Part shown: piece by piece, positions 34,170 to 46,034 of the stretch
How the letters are laid out: each line of letters opens with the position of its first letter
How positions within the stretch are numbered: the stretch's first letter is position 1
Origin: Micropterus salmoides
Lineage: Eukaryota; Chordata; Actinopteri; Centrarchiformes; Centrarchidae
Direction: 5' to 3'
NCBI RefSeq assembly: GCF_014851395.1
Contig: NW_024040374.1
Span: forward strand, 29,530,772-29,594,771
Length of the DNA: 64,000 nucleotides
The notes under the pieces: model-generated
What the model was told of the DNA's origin: nothing
The model's database searches: none
What the model saw: only the letters and a program-made list of their open reading frames with translations
Translations under genes and position numbers: made by a program

Positions 34170-35595
34170 AAACCATTTGTCTTGCTGAATATTTGCAGGT
34201 TAACAGAAAGGATTTCAGTATGTATGTGAGGCCTACTTACTGGCCTCAGATACAATTCAAGCCAGAGAGTAAAACAAAAGTCAAATAGTAACAGCTAATT
34301 CCACTGGGGGTATTTAGAAGTGGCAATGTAATGTAAGGATGTGGACAAGTCTGTTTTCACTTCCTGTATATGAGAGTCTACTTGCAGAGCAGTTGGAGAG
34401 GTCCAAACAGGTCAATGGATTTAAAGTTAAATGCATGACGGATTAAAAGAAAAATGACACAACAATTACACTCCACTCTGAGTATGACAGGTAGCTAACC
34501 TTGTTTTAGTCTGAGCCAGAAGGTTTAAGGTTGACTTCTTCTCTGAAAGATATGGATCTGTTCTCTCTCTGGGTCCTGGTAGTAACTATCTGTTCTCCTC
34601 CTGGTGTCTGTTGGGACCAGGACGAATGACTGTTCCATCAACACCTGAACTAGTGTGTCTCTAATTAAAGTCCCAATGGGAGCACAAAAGGAGGAAGTCA
34701 AATTTATCTTTAAATATCTGCTCTGCATTCAGACAACATCACTTACTTTGGAGTGAGCAGTCATCTGCCTCACTGTGTGTTATTCTATGAGAGTTTATTA
34801 TTATTTTTTTGAACAGTGAAAAATGTGAATTAAAAGTTATTTTAATATATTTGCAATAAGCTCATATTGAATGATATATTGATGCCTCTATATGTCCTAT
34901 ATAAGCAAACAATCAGACAATCAGCGAGAAGATGGGCTATTTCGATATATGTATTCTAAATGCCGGGTCTGATTCCCTGCGAAACGATAATGATGAAAAG
35001 CTTTACATTTTCCCAGGAAAAATTTCACAGTGTTCAGTTAAAGCTAGGGTAGGTAAGGGTTTGTTTAAGTTCTCTTTACATCCTGACAGCAATCAATAAA
35101 TCAAATAGTCTGTGGAAAAAATCAGATGTGTTTTGGGGGAGTGGATTTGGAGGAAAGCCTGAAGGCAGGGAGTGGGATTTTCTAGCTAAATTTAGCTTGC
35201 TAGTTTCTCCAACGTTACCTACCCTAGCTTTTAAAGACTTAACATTACTTGGGAACGTTGATAACTTCAGCTTTCTCAACAAAATTACAATTACAGAACA
35301 ACCAAATATTTAGTTGTAGACTTACATGCAGCCTAAGTGTATGAACCAAAGTATTTTTTCAACATATTCATTTTACATCGCCACACATAGATTATTACCT
35401 CATCACTATGCGTCCTGCATACAGCTATGTTTAAAACAGAAATAAAGTATTAAAAACAATCTGCGTCTTTCTTTCACACGCTTCCAAAAAAAGTGCACGA
35501 GCTAGCCAGATCAAGATCTTCAGAGATGAGGCGGAGGAATCACTACCCCCAAAATCCAAAGTTCCTTGTAGTTGCTTTGATTAATTAATAAAGTT
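34170..35595. other. No gene seen
   Basis: AT-rich. AGCTAGGGTAGGTAAGG at about 35042 and CCTACCCTAGCTT at about 35218 are inverted copies that may bound a small element of about 190 bp. Nothing else was recognised. Confidence 0.4.
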
Positions 35596-35599
35596 ATGA

Positions 35600-36602
35600 T
35601 GTGACTCTGTCACATTCTGCCTGTTGGCTATATTTAAGTTTAGCACTCTGTGAGTTAGGTCTCTGTTATATAGTCTGTAGTTTTGGTTTTCAGTCCTGTC
35701 TGTCTATGGTCTTGTATCCAGTATTTGGTCTTGGTGTGTGTTTGCTTTTATATTTGGTCCTGTCTGTTTATGTCTTGTGGAGTTGGTCAATGTTGTTCAG
35801 TCTTCTGCTTGTTCTGTGTGGTGGTTCTGGTCTGATCTCTTCTGTTCTGTCATCTCGGTGTTCCTGTTTCGTATTAGTTTCTGTACCATCATGCTTGAGT
35901 TCTGTCTGTTTGCAAGGTATCAATTTATGTTCTCTGCCAGTTTCTTTAATTAATCTGATTTTGATAATTCTGCTTTAGTCTCTGTGTAGCCTTGTTTATT
36001 ATTTTATTCATCCACATGTTTAAGTTTACTTAGTACCTGTCTTGTCTCTTATCTTAGTTCCTAGTCCTGTGCCTTAGTTCATGTCTCACTGTTCACTTCT
36101 GGTCTGTGTACTTCTGTGTTGTTTTGCCCGTGTCTGCTCTGAGTTCTGTTTAATCCCAGCTTCAGTCTGTTTTCCCTGTTGGTTGTAGTTATTGGTGATC
36201 TGTTTGCTTGTGTCTGTATTAGTTTGTCATTTATATATGTTTAGTGTCCAGTAACTTGTGTTGTCTGTTCCCACCCAGTAATCTGCCTGCCTGCCAGTCT
36301 CTCTGTTTTCCCCTGCTGTCTCTCTGCCTGCCTGTCTCCTTAGTCCCTGTGTATAAATGTTTGGTGTTTCTGTTCATTCCCTGTCTGGTCATTGTAGTGT
36401 GTATACACTCTGTTATGTGTCGTAGGAAGAATTTTCTGCCTTTTGCTGTGCTGTCGTTTTTGGATGTTGCCAGTCCCTGCACTTTGTAAACCTTGTTTTG
36501 TCTTTTCCATGTTATGGATGAAGGTCCCTGAACTGTATCTCCGCTCCAGAGTCTTGCATTTGGACTTTCACCTGTTTTGCGCTCACCCTCAACCCTGACA
36601 GA
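35600..36602 (+). repeat. T/TG-rich repeat-like tract
   Basis: About 1 kb of strongly strand-asymmetric sequence built from CTGT, GTTTTG, TCCTGT and TAGTTC words, from CTGTCACATTCTGCCTG to CTCACCCTCAACCCTGACAG. Similar T-rich repeats ending in a TGACA-like terminus are frequent in fish, but I cannot assign this one. The 125-codon frame at 35601-35978 is compositional. Confidence 0.35.
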
Positions 36603-36604
36603 CA

Positions 36605-37690
36605 ACCATATTTCTCACCTTTTCTTATAGGGTATCTATGAATCCTTTAATGTTATTCAAGCATAACTGTGCACACATGTTCACAGCTAAAGAGTCAGAC
36701 CTTGCAGTGGCTACATTTGTGTTTGTGTGTCGTCTTGTTTTTGGCATGCTGAGCAGGTTGGAGGTGTTGAATGAAGACTGTCACCTCTCTTAGGACATCA
36801 GTAGTGCAGTGAACTTGCATGAGGTCATTTCAGTTCCTGTCTGTGAAGTCTCACAGGCTCTGTTACCTGCATGCTGCACAGGGTGTCGGAAATGAGACCA
36901 CAGTGTCAATACCATGCTACGGCGTGATTTCAAATTTCTAAGACATCGCAGAAAAAAATATAGCATTTTATTATGCGCACTGAACATACAGCGGGAGTGG
37001 GAGAGTATGCATGTGTGTGTCTTTGTGGTTTGTTAGCGTGAGTGCAAGCACATGTACATTCCCTCCTGTGCTTCAGTGTTTGTGTTATCTGTGCAGCGCC
37101 ACTGTTAATCCCAGGATCAATAACTGGAGCCACTCTTTCATGATTGCTTCACAGTGGCCTCGATCTGTCACACGACATCATGTCAGTGCCTGCCACACGT
37201 ATATATATTTCTGGCTTTATAAGAGAGCACTCTTGAGTCATGCACAAAAACACGCACAAGAACACACAGTTGGTACCCAAATATCACAGAGGAGATTTAT
37301 TCACTATTTATTTTGACTTCTTATTTACGGTTGGATCGACCACGGCTTTTGCCACCTTACACCAACAGTCACTATCATGCTGATTCCAGTACACCCACAT
37401 CTTGTTATTCCTCTGCTGCAGCGTCTTCAAAGGCACCTTGACAGTAATACTGTAGAGAGACAGTTACTTGTTCACTTTCCATGCACACATTATCTTCTAG
37501 TCCTGTGTCCCTGTGTTAACTGTTATTGCTTGGTATGTTTCCAATACATAGGTAAAACATTTAAATCGGTTTTGAGTATTTTTTTTAAAAGCCTTCTTTT
37601 TCCACCTGTAATAAAACTCATCTAGAACTCATACATGAATGTATCCAATATAATACAATTTAGGGTGACTAGCTAACCACGCCCATCATG
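36605..37690. other. No gene seen
   Basis: No recognisable exon or repeat. Frames at 37011-37316 and 37377-37625 are without domains. Confidence 0.5.
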
Positions 37691-37699
37691 GTAAACCAC

Positions 37700-38030
37700 C
37701 AGAGCCTGGCTCTGTCCAAACATGTTGTATCTTGTACGCTAAAGCGTAAGTTGCCAGAGCACATGAGGCATGCTGGTACCACACCTGGCAATTTCACTGT
37801 GACAATATGACTCCAGAAAGTCATTGTGCTTATTCAGGAATTTTCTGTACAGATAAAACAAGCAACAGTAGTTAGTGAGCTTTAGAGTTGTTGGCAGACG
37901 TATTTTTTGACTTTGGATGGAGCCAGGCTAGCTGTTTCCCCCTGTTTCCCGTCTTTATGCTAAGCTAGGCTAGTTGCGTCTAGCGTCTGATGCAGCATAT
38001 TTCCCAAAATGTTGAAATATTCTTTTAAAG
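37700..38030. mobile_element. MITE-B copy 4
   Basis: Contains CCAGAGCCTGGCTCTGTCC, TTAGTGAGCTTTAGAG, GAGCCAGGCTAGCTGTTTCC, TCTTTATGCTAAGCTAGGC and TATTTCCCAAAATGTTGAAA, in family order. The left arm is rearranged. The right arm is the best-preserved in the window. Confidence 0.65.
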
Positions 38031-38039
38031 TAGATTTTT

Positions 38040-39645
38040 TTCGTTTTTGTTCTGAATAAAAGACTGTCATCTAACTTATTTATTTAGTCTGCACTAATTA
38101 AGAAATTGATGAGCAGAGCAAGAGCATCACACAACTTAGTCCAAATCAGATGGCTTTCCCCCGAGCTGAAGAACTGCCAAACAGCTGCAGCAGCACCCTT
38201 TATGCTTCCTCTCCCCGGGGCTGTTTCTGCATGAGATGACGTTTTTCAGAGGGGAACAAGAATGGAGCTCTAGCCTGTAAACTAAAAGTGGCACTGTGGT
38301 GAACAAAAGTCAACAGCTCACATAAGCTTAGAGCATTTTCAGATCCCCTGATATAATTCAAGCATACTGCCAAAGCACTTAATATGAAATTGATTTGCTC
38401 ATTTGGTATGATGTAGCTTCAACCTTAGAATATACCTTGTCTATCAGGATAACTACTCACACAACTCCCAGCAGGAGGGGTTAGTATGTACGATACATGT
38501 ATTTCAAATATGTATTTCAAATAGAAATTACATGAGAAAAGCTGTTGATCTCAAACAGTCAGTGTACTGGTGAATGGATAGATCAAATAGACTGAAAGAT
38601 AGGTTTGCAAAGTTTTTGTTGCTGTATATTGTAGTTTATTTTGATAAAATTAGGTTATTTGGTATCTTATTTTAAAATACAATGTGATGGATCTTTGCCC
38701 ATCCCTGCCGCCCAGTTTTATCCCAGCTCAACCTCGTATTGATACAGACTTGCCTCTGCTGCTGTGACTCTGCTGGCACTGAGCCCATCTCAAGCTCTTT
38801 CACATCCACACTCCGCTTCACACTAGCTATTTCTGCTTCTTTCATTCTGTATGCTTCTCTCCTTCTTCCACTGTGTTTATCTCTTTGTGTGTGTGCGCGT
38901 GCATTTCTCACACGTACACACTATTTCTCAGCTCTTGGCTGCCTTCCTGCAGATTCATCATTAATTCATCCAATTTCTTAATGTTCCTCCTCTACTTCGC
39001 CTTCACATGGCCTCAGTGTCCTTACCTCTTCAACCACCCACTGGCTCCTCTCCATCTGCACTACCCTTAGATTGAAGAGCTTCTCTCTCATTTTCATTGC
39101 CTTCTGTGTCATTGAGTTCCTCCATAAAAACAGATGACTCTTATGCTATTTGGAGAAATGGCTAAAGGATGTTTGAATTGAATTTCTGCTCCACAGGCTT
39201 TGATTGAACAGTTTTTACCGTATATTGCGCAATGAATGGGTAGCTATTTATATGTGAAACTGACGTAATGGAGGTCACAAAGTGATTTGTTTGATATTTT
39301 CATATTACACACGTTGATGTGTGTGATACTGACATAATATTTACATAGTTGTTTTTTTTATTACACTTACAGGATGTATATTCTCCCACGAATAGTGACT
39401 CTCATGAAATGTGACATTATAAAATGAAAGTGGCATGGGGGAAATGCCACCATGGAAAACACACTAAATTGTCATGAAAAAACAACTACACAAATAAGAA
39501 TGATAAATAACATTTCATAATAATGACTTGATTTTAAAAAAGGGGTTATTAATTTACAATGTCATATTAATTATTGTTTGTAAATGGTGTGAGCAAAACA
39601 TTAGCAACCCCTCTGTAGTCTACACCTTCCACAATAAATATATAG
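38040..39645. other. No gene seen
   Basis: No recognisable exon. Contains a short tandem duplication ATGTATTTCAAAT x2 near 38498-38523 and pyrimidine-rich sequence at 38740-39070. Confidence 0.5.
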
Positions 39646-39649
39646 TTAA

Positions 39650-41836
39650 AGAGGTGGTATTCTGCTTTTTGGCTTTTTCCCTCTCCTTTATTGAGTTATA
39701 TACCTTTTTTGTGCATGTAATAGGTTTGCAAAGTGAAAAAGCCCAAAGGGAGTTCCCATCTCCCACAGAAAACTCTGCTCTGAACTGCTTGAAAACAGCT
39801 CGCTTGTAATCCAGCAGCTTCCCTTTCATTCCTGTGACGCAGGGGCGGCTTGTTCATTAGGGGCGACCGGGCGACGCACCGCCAAGCCGGGAAAAAGGCA
39901 GGAGATTTTTCTCACACTTTCTACCACACTGTTAGTGAGCTGTGACTGTTTTTGAGTGTTTGTCTCTAAATAACGCTGTCCAATCAGCGTCAAGTCGTGT
40001 TCCGCCTCTTATGGGGCGAATTCGCTGCAATATAGTGTTTATGGGTTCCGGGAGGGCAGTCCTCCAGCTTGTTGCTGTCACTATGAGCAGCTGCTGTAGA
40101 AAATGTACGTTCAGGCTGAAAATTCGACCATGGTCTTGTGTCGGGAGATGCAGCGACTTTACCAGCGGGTGAGTAAGACATAGTATAAATAAGACATGTA
40201 TTTTGTTAAGCTATGAGGAGAGGAAAAGTCCACTAGCCACTAGGCTAATTTATGCTCCGTAAAATGCCATAGGCTAAGCTAATAATCATGATTAGTTGGG
40301 TTATTATTAACCCAAATTTTATGCTTATGTTAAATGTGATTGTTATTAAGCCATGTTTTATGTGTGGTGGTGAAGTCACTTAACCATTAACAATTAAAAG
40401 TGTTGTTTTTTTCTTTTATTGCCAGAAACCGAAGAGAAAGAGGAGGTAGCATGATGTGGTCACCACTGGCATCTTGTCAGAGGAGGGTAAAAAGAAGAAG
40501 AAGAAGAAGGAAATCAACAAAGAAAATAAACCAAAAGTAATAGAATATACCTTTTTATATTTCCCCTTATACGCCTTGATGTTTATGTGTAAATACAGAG
40601 TGAGAATGGGAGAACAGCACATAGCACGTTGGTACTGTGTGATTATAGAGTACAGGAGAACAGTGGATACTTTAATACAGCCCACACCCCTAATAATACA
40701 GTGTATCTACAAGATAACAAGTGGATTTTTTACTACTCTGTGCTTACCTTATTAGTCTTGTGTAATGTGTGTAACTTAAAGAATGAAAATAAATATTAGG
40801 CTCATCTGTACTCCATTAAACATTTAAGATTAGCTATGTTTGATCCACCTTTATATACAGCATACGTGACATTATTACATAACTGTGGCCTATTACTTGA
40901 GACGGGTCCCTTAGCTGCAACGCAAGATTAACTGTAAATAATTTTATTCATTGCACATCATCAGCCCAGTGCCTGTACTTTATTCTGGATTTCCTAAATA
41001 AAAGGTTTGTCACAGCTAAATCAGATGATTGTGAGAGTCATTCTTTTTTTCATTATTGCTGAAGTAGTTGCCTTTACATCCAAAGGTCTAAAGATCTGTT
41101 GATCTTAACTGTGGACTGTTCAATCATTGTAGACATTGACAATGAACTTCAGGATGTAGCTGTTCACAAATACTGTACAGTATGTAGCCTGTAAGGAAAA
41201 AATCCTTGTATTTTAGCAGACTAAGACCATTGAACTGGTCACCTTAGCCATCATCACAACAATTGTCTCCCCTGAGAGATTTGGCAGGAGTCGCCACTGC
41301 TGTGACGTCACAGGGATGAAAGCTAAATGCGCCTCATATAATGCTCGCCAAGCAGCTAGTCCGACACGCCCTCAGAAACACCGGTGGAAAAACAGTGAGC
41401 TGCAGCACACAGCTCTCCTCTCCCTTCCAAACACTAGCTACCCTCCAGGCAGTCAGTGGACATAAAGTTGTTACTGTGATGTAGAGACAGAGCTCAGTTA
41501 AAACTTTGTGGACGAAAGATACATTTGTTACAGATTAATAACTCACCACTCTGAAACTCTTGCTCCAGCCAAGCTGGTCGGCACCATGTACAAAGCCGTG
41601 TTTGCTTCTCGGTGACCCGCCCTTCTCTGCTTCTGATTGGCTAGTAGTCCTTAACTAGGAACTGCGCATGTGCAACTCCCAACAAAGATCATTTAGAGAC
41701 AAGATGCATCACTCCCTAGCTAAAATGAAGCGATCAACACACAGGGTGAAAAGAGGAGCTGCAGCAATGTGCATATGACAAAAAATATGGTGTTTTTTGA
41801 AAGTTAAACCATGTAAAGCTGTTCTGGTACAACCAA
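39650..41836 (-). mobile_element. MITE-C copy 2, split by a hAT element
   Basis: Segments 39650-39839 and 41308-41836 together match MITE-C copy 1 in reverse orientation. The left end is AAAGAGGTGGTATTCTGC. The right end stops near TTCTGGTACAACC, about 50 bp short of the other terminus. This copy retains about 250 bp missing from copy 1, so it is the fuller representative. Confidence 0.8.
39840..41299 (+). mobile_element. 1,460-bp non-autonomous hAT element
   Basis: It is flanked by perfect 8-bp duplications CTGTGACG (39832-39839 and 41300-41307). Ends are CAGGGGCGGCTTG and, inverted, CAGTGGCGACTCCTG, sharing CAG-GGCG. An 8-bp duplication and CAG termini are hAT hallmarks. Inside are a donor-like GGGTGAGTAAG near 40168, a basic run of AAG/GAA codons at 40490-40515 and short frames, but no catalytic hAT domain. 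It reads as a deletion derivative. Confidence 0.85.
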
Positions 41837-41839
41837 CTT

Positions 41840-42490
41840 TTCTGATAGTGTCATTCTAAACAGAACATTATAGTCTTTGTAAAGGTAGAATTTATGGCTT
41901 TATTCGATATTGAACATTTTGTCTACCTAAAACCACAGATCAGCCCAGGCCAATCTCCTCACATTCAAAACAAACCATGCATACTGTCACCGTTTGGATG
42001 AAATATTTTTATACTTTTTTATGCCAGTGACATCTCTATTAGTTGTATTACTACACACAAAATTGCCTTGAAAAATTGCCAAAACAAGAAAAGAAAAATG
42101 TGTTCAGTTTCAAGAATTAGTCATTTGCATCTCCATAATTTAGACTACAGGAATAAATCTTCATAGAATCAACTCGGGAAAGGAGGCTGTGATATTATGA
42201 TGTGCTGCTGAGGCCGACCCTGCTGGTATATATTTAATTTTTATTGTTTAAACACTAACCATGCGCCTTGCTCATGAACATATATAATTGTGCAGCATTT
42301 AGCAGCACTTTCCTCCAGGGCTTTTGTCCTTGCTCGGCCACGCGCACACAAGTCACTGACTGAATGACACAAAAGAAACCCTGATCAAACCATAAGGTTA
42401 AAAGCAGGCAGGAGACTGCAGGTCTGCAGTTGTGAGCACTGTAGCTGCCCCGTGTTGTTTTCACTTTGCATTTTTCACACTGGCCTGACA
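41840..42490. other. No gene seen
   Basis: AT-rich to 42240, then moderately GC-rich. The latter part may belong to the hAT-like fragment ending at 42557. No exon. Confidence 0.4.
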
Positions 42491-42494
42491 CTCC

Positions 42495-42557
42495 GGGCTA
42501 ATCAGCTGGCCAGGCCACCAGGAATTCTCCTGGTGCTCCTGATGGCCAGTCTAGGAC
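42495..42557 (-). mobile_element. hAT-like terminal fragment
   Basis: On the minus strand CCTAGACTGGCCATCAGGAG continues into CACCAGGAGAATTCCTGGTG, a small perfect palindrome, then GCCTGGCCAGCTGATTAGCC. This resembles the CAGGGCTGGACTGGCC-type end of a fish hAT family; a related end begins at 60051. Confidence 0.5.
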
Positions 42558-42559
42558 AT

Positions 42560-44225
42560 GGGACATATTGTATGTTTATGCATTTAATGATGCACATTTT
42601 GTTCTCATGGGCACTCATTTAAAGAATTAGAGCATGAATCAGCTGGGGCGATATGTGAACCAATATGAGCGTATTGCAAATGTATGGAGGGGAAAAAGAC
42701 ATCAGTGAACTATAGCAAGCACAACATATTGCAGATCCCCATTAAAGGAAAACTATTGTCTATTACAGCTGAGGTTTTATTTTTGCATTTTGTTTTCTTG
42801 GTTATGATAACATTGTTCTTCCTAAAGTAACGGCTGAGATCAGAGAATGTAGTGCTGAAAACAGGTTCCACAGGGCATCAAACACAAGCACTCACGTTAT
42901 CTTCCAAACAAATTTGGAAGATAAAGCGAGGTGTTTACAGACTGACTTCCTGTTTTAGTTTTGACCGCCGATACTTGCAGTACTTGTGTGCACTTATTGT
43001 TTTCGTATGCAATGAAGGATTATTACTGGCATGCACTAATTTTCAGTTTTACCTCCAAATAAAGTTGTTTAGATAATTTGGCTGAACTGTTAGCTTGTTT
43101 ATATTCCCAGATATCAGATGACTTTGGTTATTATGAACAATTTTCTTGTGTTTTATGAAAACCCCTGTTTCTTCTAACATGGAAAAATACATACTGTGAC
43201 ACAGAAAGGACCCGAGCACTGATTTCAAATCAATCATGGAATTACTTTAGCCAAATGCAACAGTGTGGCCTGTAAATGTGTGAGTGAATGTTTTACAATG
43301 ATGCTACTCAGTGTTGGTGTTGTGGATAAACTGAGCTGCATTCGCATGTGTCACTGCAAAACATTTAATTGGTATAATACAAACGAGCACGCGGCCAAAA
43401 GCCCGGAAGTATTTATTAGTGAGTCAGAGCGTTTCAGCGTGAGCTGTTCAGATGGTTGGAGGGTGAAAATGTAATGCGAGACTTTGTTTTCACACCGTTC
43501 AACTGACCTTGACACTGATGATCAACAGAGGGATGAAAAATTTTCAGAGCATTTTCATTTTCTTTTCTAACCCAGTACCCCGCGCTGTTTAATTATTTAT
43601 CTTGTTCTGTGTAACTGAGGGTCTTGTATAGCGTAGTGAGTGTTTTGTACAGTTTGATAACTCCTGTATCATATGTGTCCTCCCCTGTGTGATTCAGTGT
43701 GCTGTCCTGTGCAGTCCAATGTCTTCTACTGTGTAAAAAGTGTCTTCTACGACTAGGTAGCTACTGTGGCTTAATTTAATATCTCTCCAACAAACTCCAG
43801 TGTTGTAAATGTGCAAGGAGGAGATATGACAAGACCACAGTGTCCCAAGTCAGAAACCTATGAACAGCCATGATTGACCAAAACACTGTACAAATTATGT
43901 GAAGGACACAACAACAGTAATGACATCAGTAGGAAGAATGGTATTAAAATAAAAACAATATCAACAATAAAATACAAGGCAATATCAAAATATATGCAGA
44001 AATGTAAAACAGAATAAAACTAAAAAAAAGATAGTTGAGTTTTGTGTAAAAAGTATCAGTGGAGGGGGAACACGTGATAGAAAAAAGAAGTCTACCCCGG
44101 ATCGTGGTGGAGGGTAAACAGTTAATAATTAAGTTAACAATTTTTCTGAGGCTCTAAGAGCTGAAGCAGGCGTCGAGACGTTCAACCCTTTGAACTCTGC
44201 AATACAAATGGTCCATCAGTGCCTA
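42560..44225. other. No gene seen
   Basis: No recognisable exon or repeat family. Frames of 62-74 codons at 42852-43474 lack domains. Confidence 0.5.
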
Positions 44226-44228
44226 CTC

Positions 44229-44328
44229 TACTTTGGATGGTGGGAGGAAGGCGGAGCACCCGGAGAGAAACCACAACCTTCTCGCTGGGAGGCAACAGTG
44301 CTAACCACTGTTCCACCGCGCCGCCCAA
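44229..44328 (-). mobile_element. SINE-2 head fragment
   Basis: On the minus strand it begins GGGCGGCGCGGTGGAACAGT, then GGTTAGCACTGTTGCCTCCC, and jumps to TCTCCGGGTGCTCCGCCTTC and CTCCCACCATCCAAAG. The head is tRNA-like (A-box near GTGGTTAGCACTG). An internal deletion has joined head to body. Confidence 0.7.
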
Positions 44329-44329
44329 C

Positions 44330-44783
44330 ACAAAACATATTGATCCAAAATATTTCTGAATGTAGAAAGATGAACAAAATAGTTCTTAACACTCCACAAG
44401 TCATTTGAACTGTGTACCTTTTTTAGTTTTTGAGATATGGTCATTTTTATGAGCAGAGTGCAAAGGTGTTTATTTTGTGAAAGTGCTGTATGTTCACTTG
44501 ATGTAGTCATCATGGCAGTTCCTATCAACTACTGCTACTACTAAAGTATGTTAGACCTAGGACTTTTATGTTTATATGAACTAAACTATATACTAAACTA
44601 TGCTACACCACTGAATCTTAGTGTTTCTCTCAATCTCTCTGTGACATTCCTGCTCTGACCTTCTTAGTTGCTCATTGGAAGCGTACAACGCAGTGACAGG
44701 AATGACAGAAGCCTTAACTTTCTGATGCAAAAAATGAATGAATGCTTTTTATTATAGATTGATTTAAAAAGTGTAATGTAAAC
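44330..44783. other. No gene seen
   Basis: AT-rich spacer, no exon recognised. Confidence 0.5.
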
Positions 44784-46031
44784 TAGTGTTAATTTTGTCA
44801 GCCATTTTAAAATTTTGTCTTGTGTCAAATGTCCTTGTTAGTTTTTGTCATTTTTAGTCCACTGTATACTATTTTTCGACTTAAAGTCTGGGTATTTTAG
44901 TCATTAACCATCATTTTAGTCTTTTCTAACTCATTAGTATACTTTTGATTAGCATTTTGACCGATCTGCTCGAACCAAAATAGAGATATGATTTGAATGT
45001 TAGCTTTGGTCTCGGAGACATTAACTTACCTCAATTCCCAGGTGCCTTGTTATGCCGCTTCAAGTTTGCTGTGTTTTTTCCAAAAATCTTATAATCACAT
45101 CAGTGTCCGAACTCTACATAGCTTTCAGGGGAGCTCAGTTTTTTTTCCTGTGATGGGGAGGAGGGGGACCAACTGTGATTCTTACTGCTGAATCATTATT
45201 AGCTGCAAGCATGTAAGCTTGGGGCTGACTGTGAAAGTATCAGGCATGTTTGTCTTATTATAATAATAATAATAATTTTCATTATCATATGTAGCCATTT
45301 TGCTACAATTACGCTTCACACAACAGCTGTGGCTGTGTTTGCGACCTGACCTTTCTTTTCTCCGTGAGTGGGGAGAATTTAGAAAGTTGTGCGCCGCTGC
45401 GGGGAGCCCCCAGCTGCAGTAGAAGGCTTACATGGATAATGTGTAATATTCATCCAGCCAGAGGGAACAATCATGAACCGTTCACAGCATGTCGGTCGTA
45501 CTAGTGACCAGAGAGGGAGTGGGGCAGACCAGGGACAGGAGATCGTGGAGCAACAAGTCTGCTGCAGACGGTCGATTATTGTTCCCTCTGGCTGGATGAA
45601 GTCTGACACTCAAGCTGTCAATATTTTAGACCCCCAAAATATCACAAATCATGTTTTTAAGGGAGATGATATCTAGGCTCCTCTTTCTACCCAGCATGTT
45701 GTGTTCATCACCAGAGTTTGCATCCTCCACATTAAGGTTTTCCTCCCGCGCCAGGTGTCGCCCCGGTCGGCCAGCATTCAAAGCACAGGAAGAAAAAAAC
45801 TACCTGTTCAAGTGAATTTAGAGGGAGAAAATAGGGCCTGTAATATTTTGTCTCCTCGTTATGCTGACAAATAGAAAGAGAGATTTTATTAACGTTTTTA
45901 TTTTATGAATTACATTTTAGTCTGGTCATTTTTTGTCAACTGCTGTCTCGTTTTCTTCTTGTTTTCGTCAGGGAAAAAAAGGTTGTTGACAAATATAGTT
46001 CATTTAGCTTCGTCTGACAAAAGTAACACTA
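44784..46031. mobile_element. Element G: 1.25-kb TIR element
   Basis: Ends are TAGTGTTAATTTTGTCAGCC and, inverted, TAGTGTTACTTTTGTCAGAC. An outer TA on both sides could be a TA target duplication. The flanks are rich in TTTTAGTC words, as in a fish MITE I recall. A GC-richer core at 45360-45780, unlike the AT-rich arms, carries the 45449-45600 hairpin and may be captured DNA. No transposase was recognised. A right-end copy is at 30415-30605. Confidence 0.7.
45449..45600. other. 23-bp perfect inverted repeat, 106-nt loop
   Basis: Left arm 45449-45471 begins TTCATCCAGCCAGAGGG. Right arm 45578-45600 ends CCCTCTGGCTGGATGAA. They are exact inverse complements. A further 9-12 bp inward pairs imperfectly (ATGAACCG against CGGTCGAT). 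The loop contains the small palindrome GTCTGCTGCAGAC. Confidence 0.85.
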
Positions 46032-46034
46032 CAT

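Noticed and set aside
35601..35978. 125-codon leucine/serine/cysteine-rich frame
   Set aside because: It lies in a T-rich, strand-asymmetric repeat-like tract, so membrane-like composition is expected by chance.
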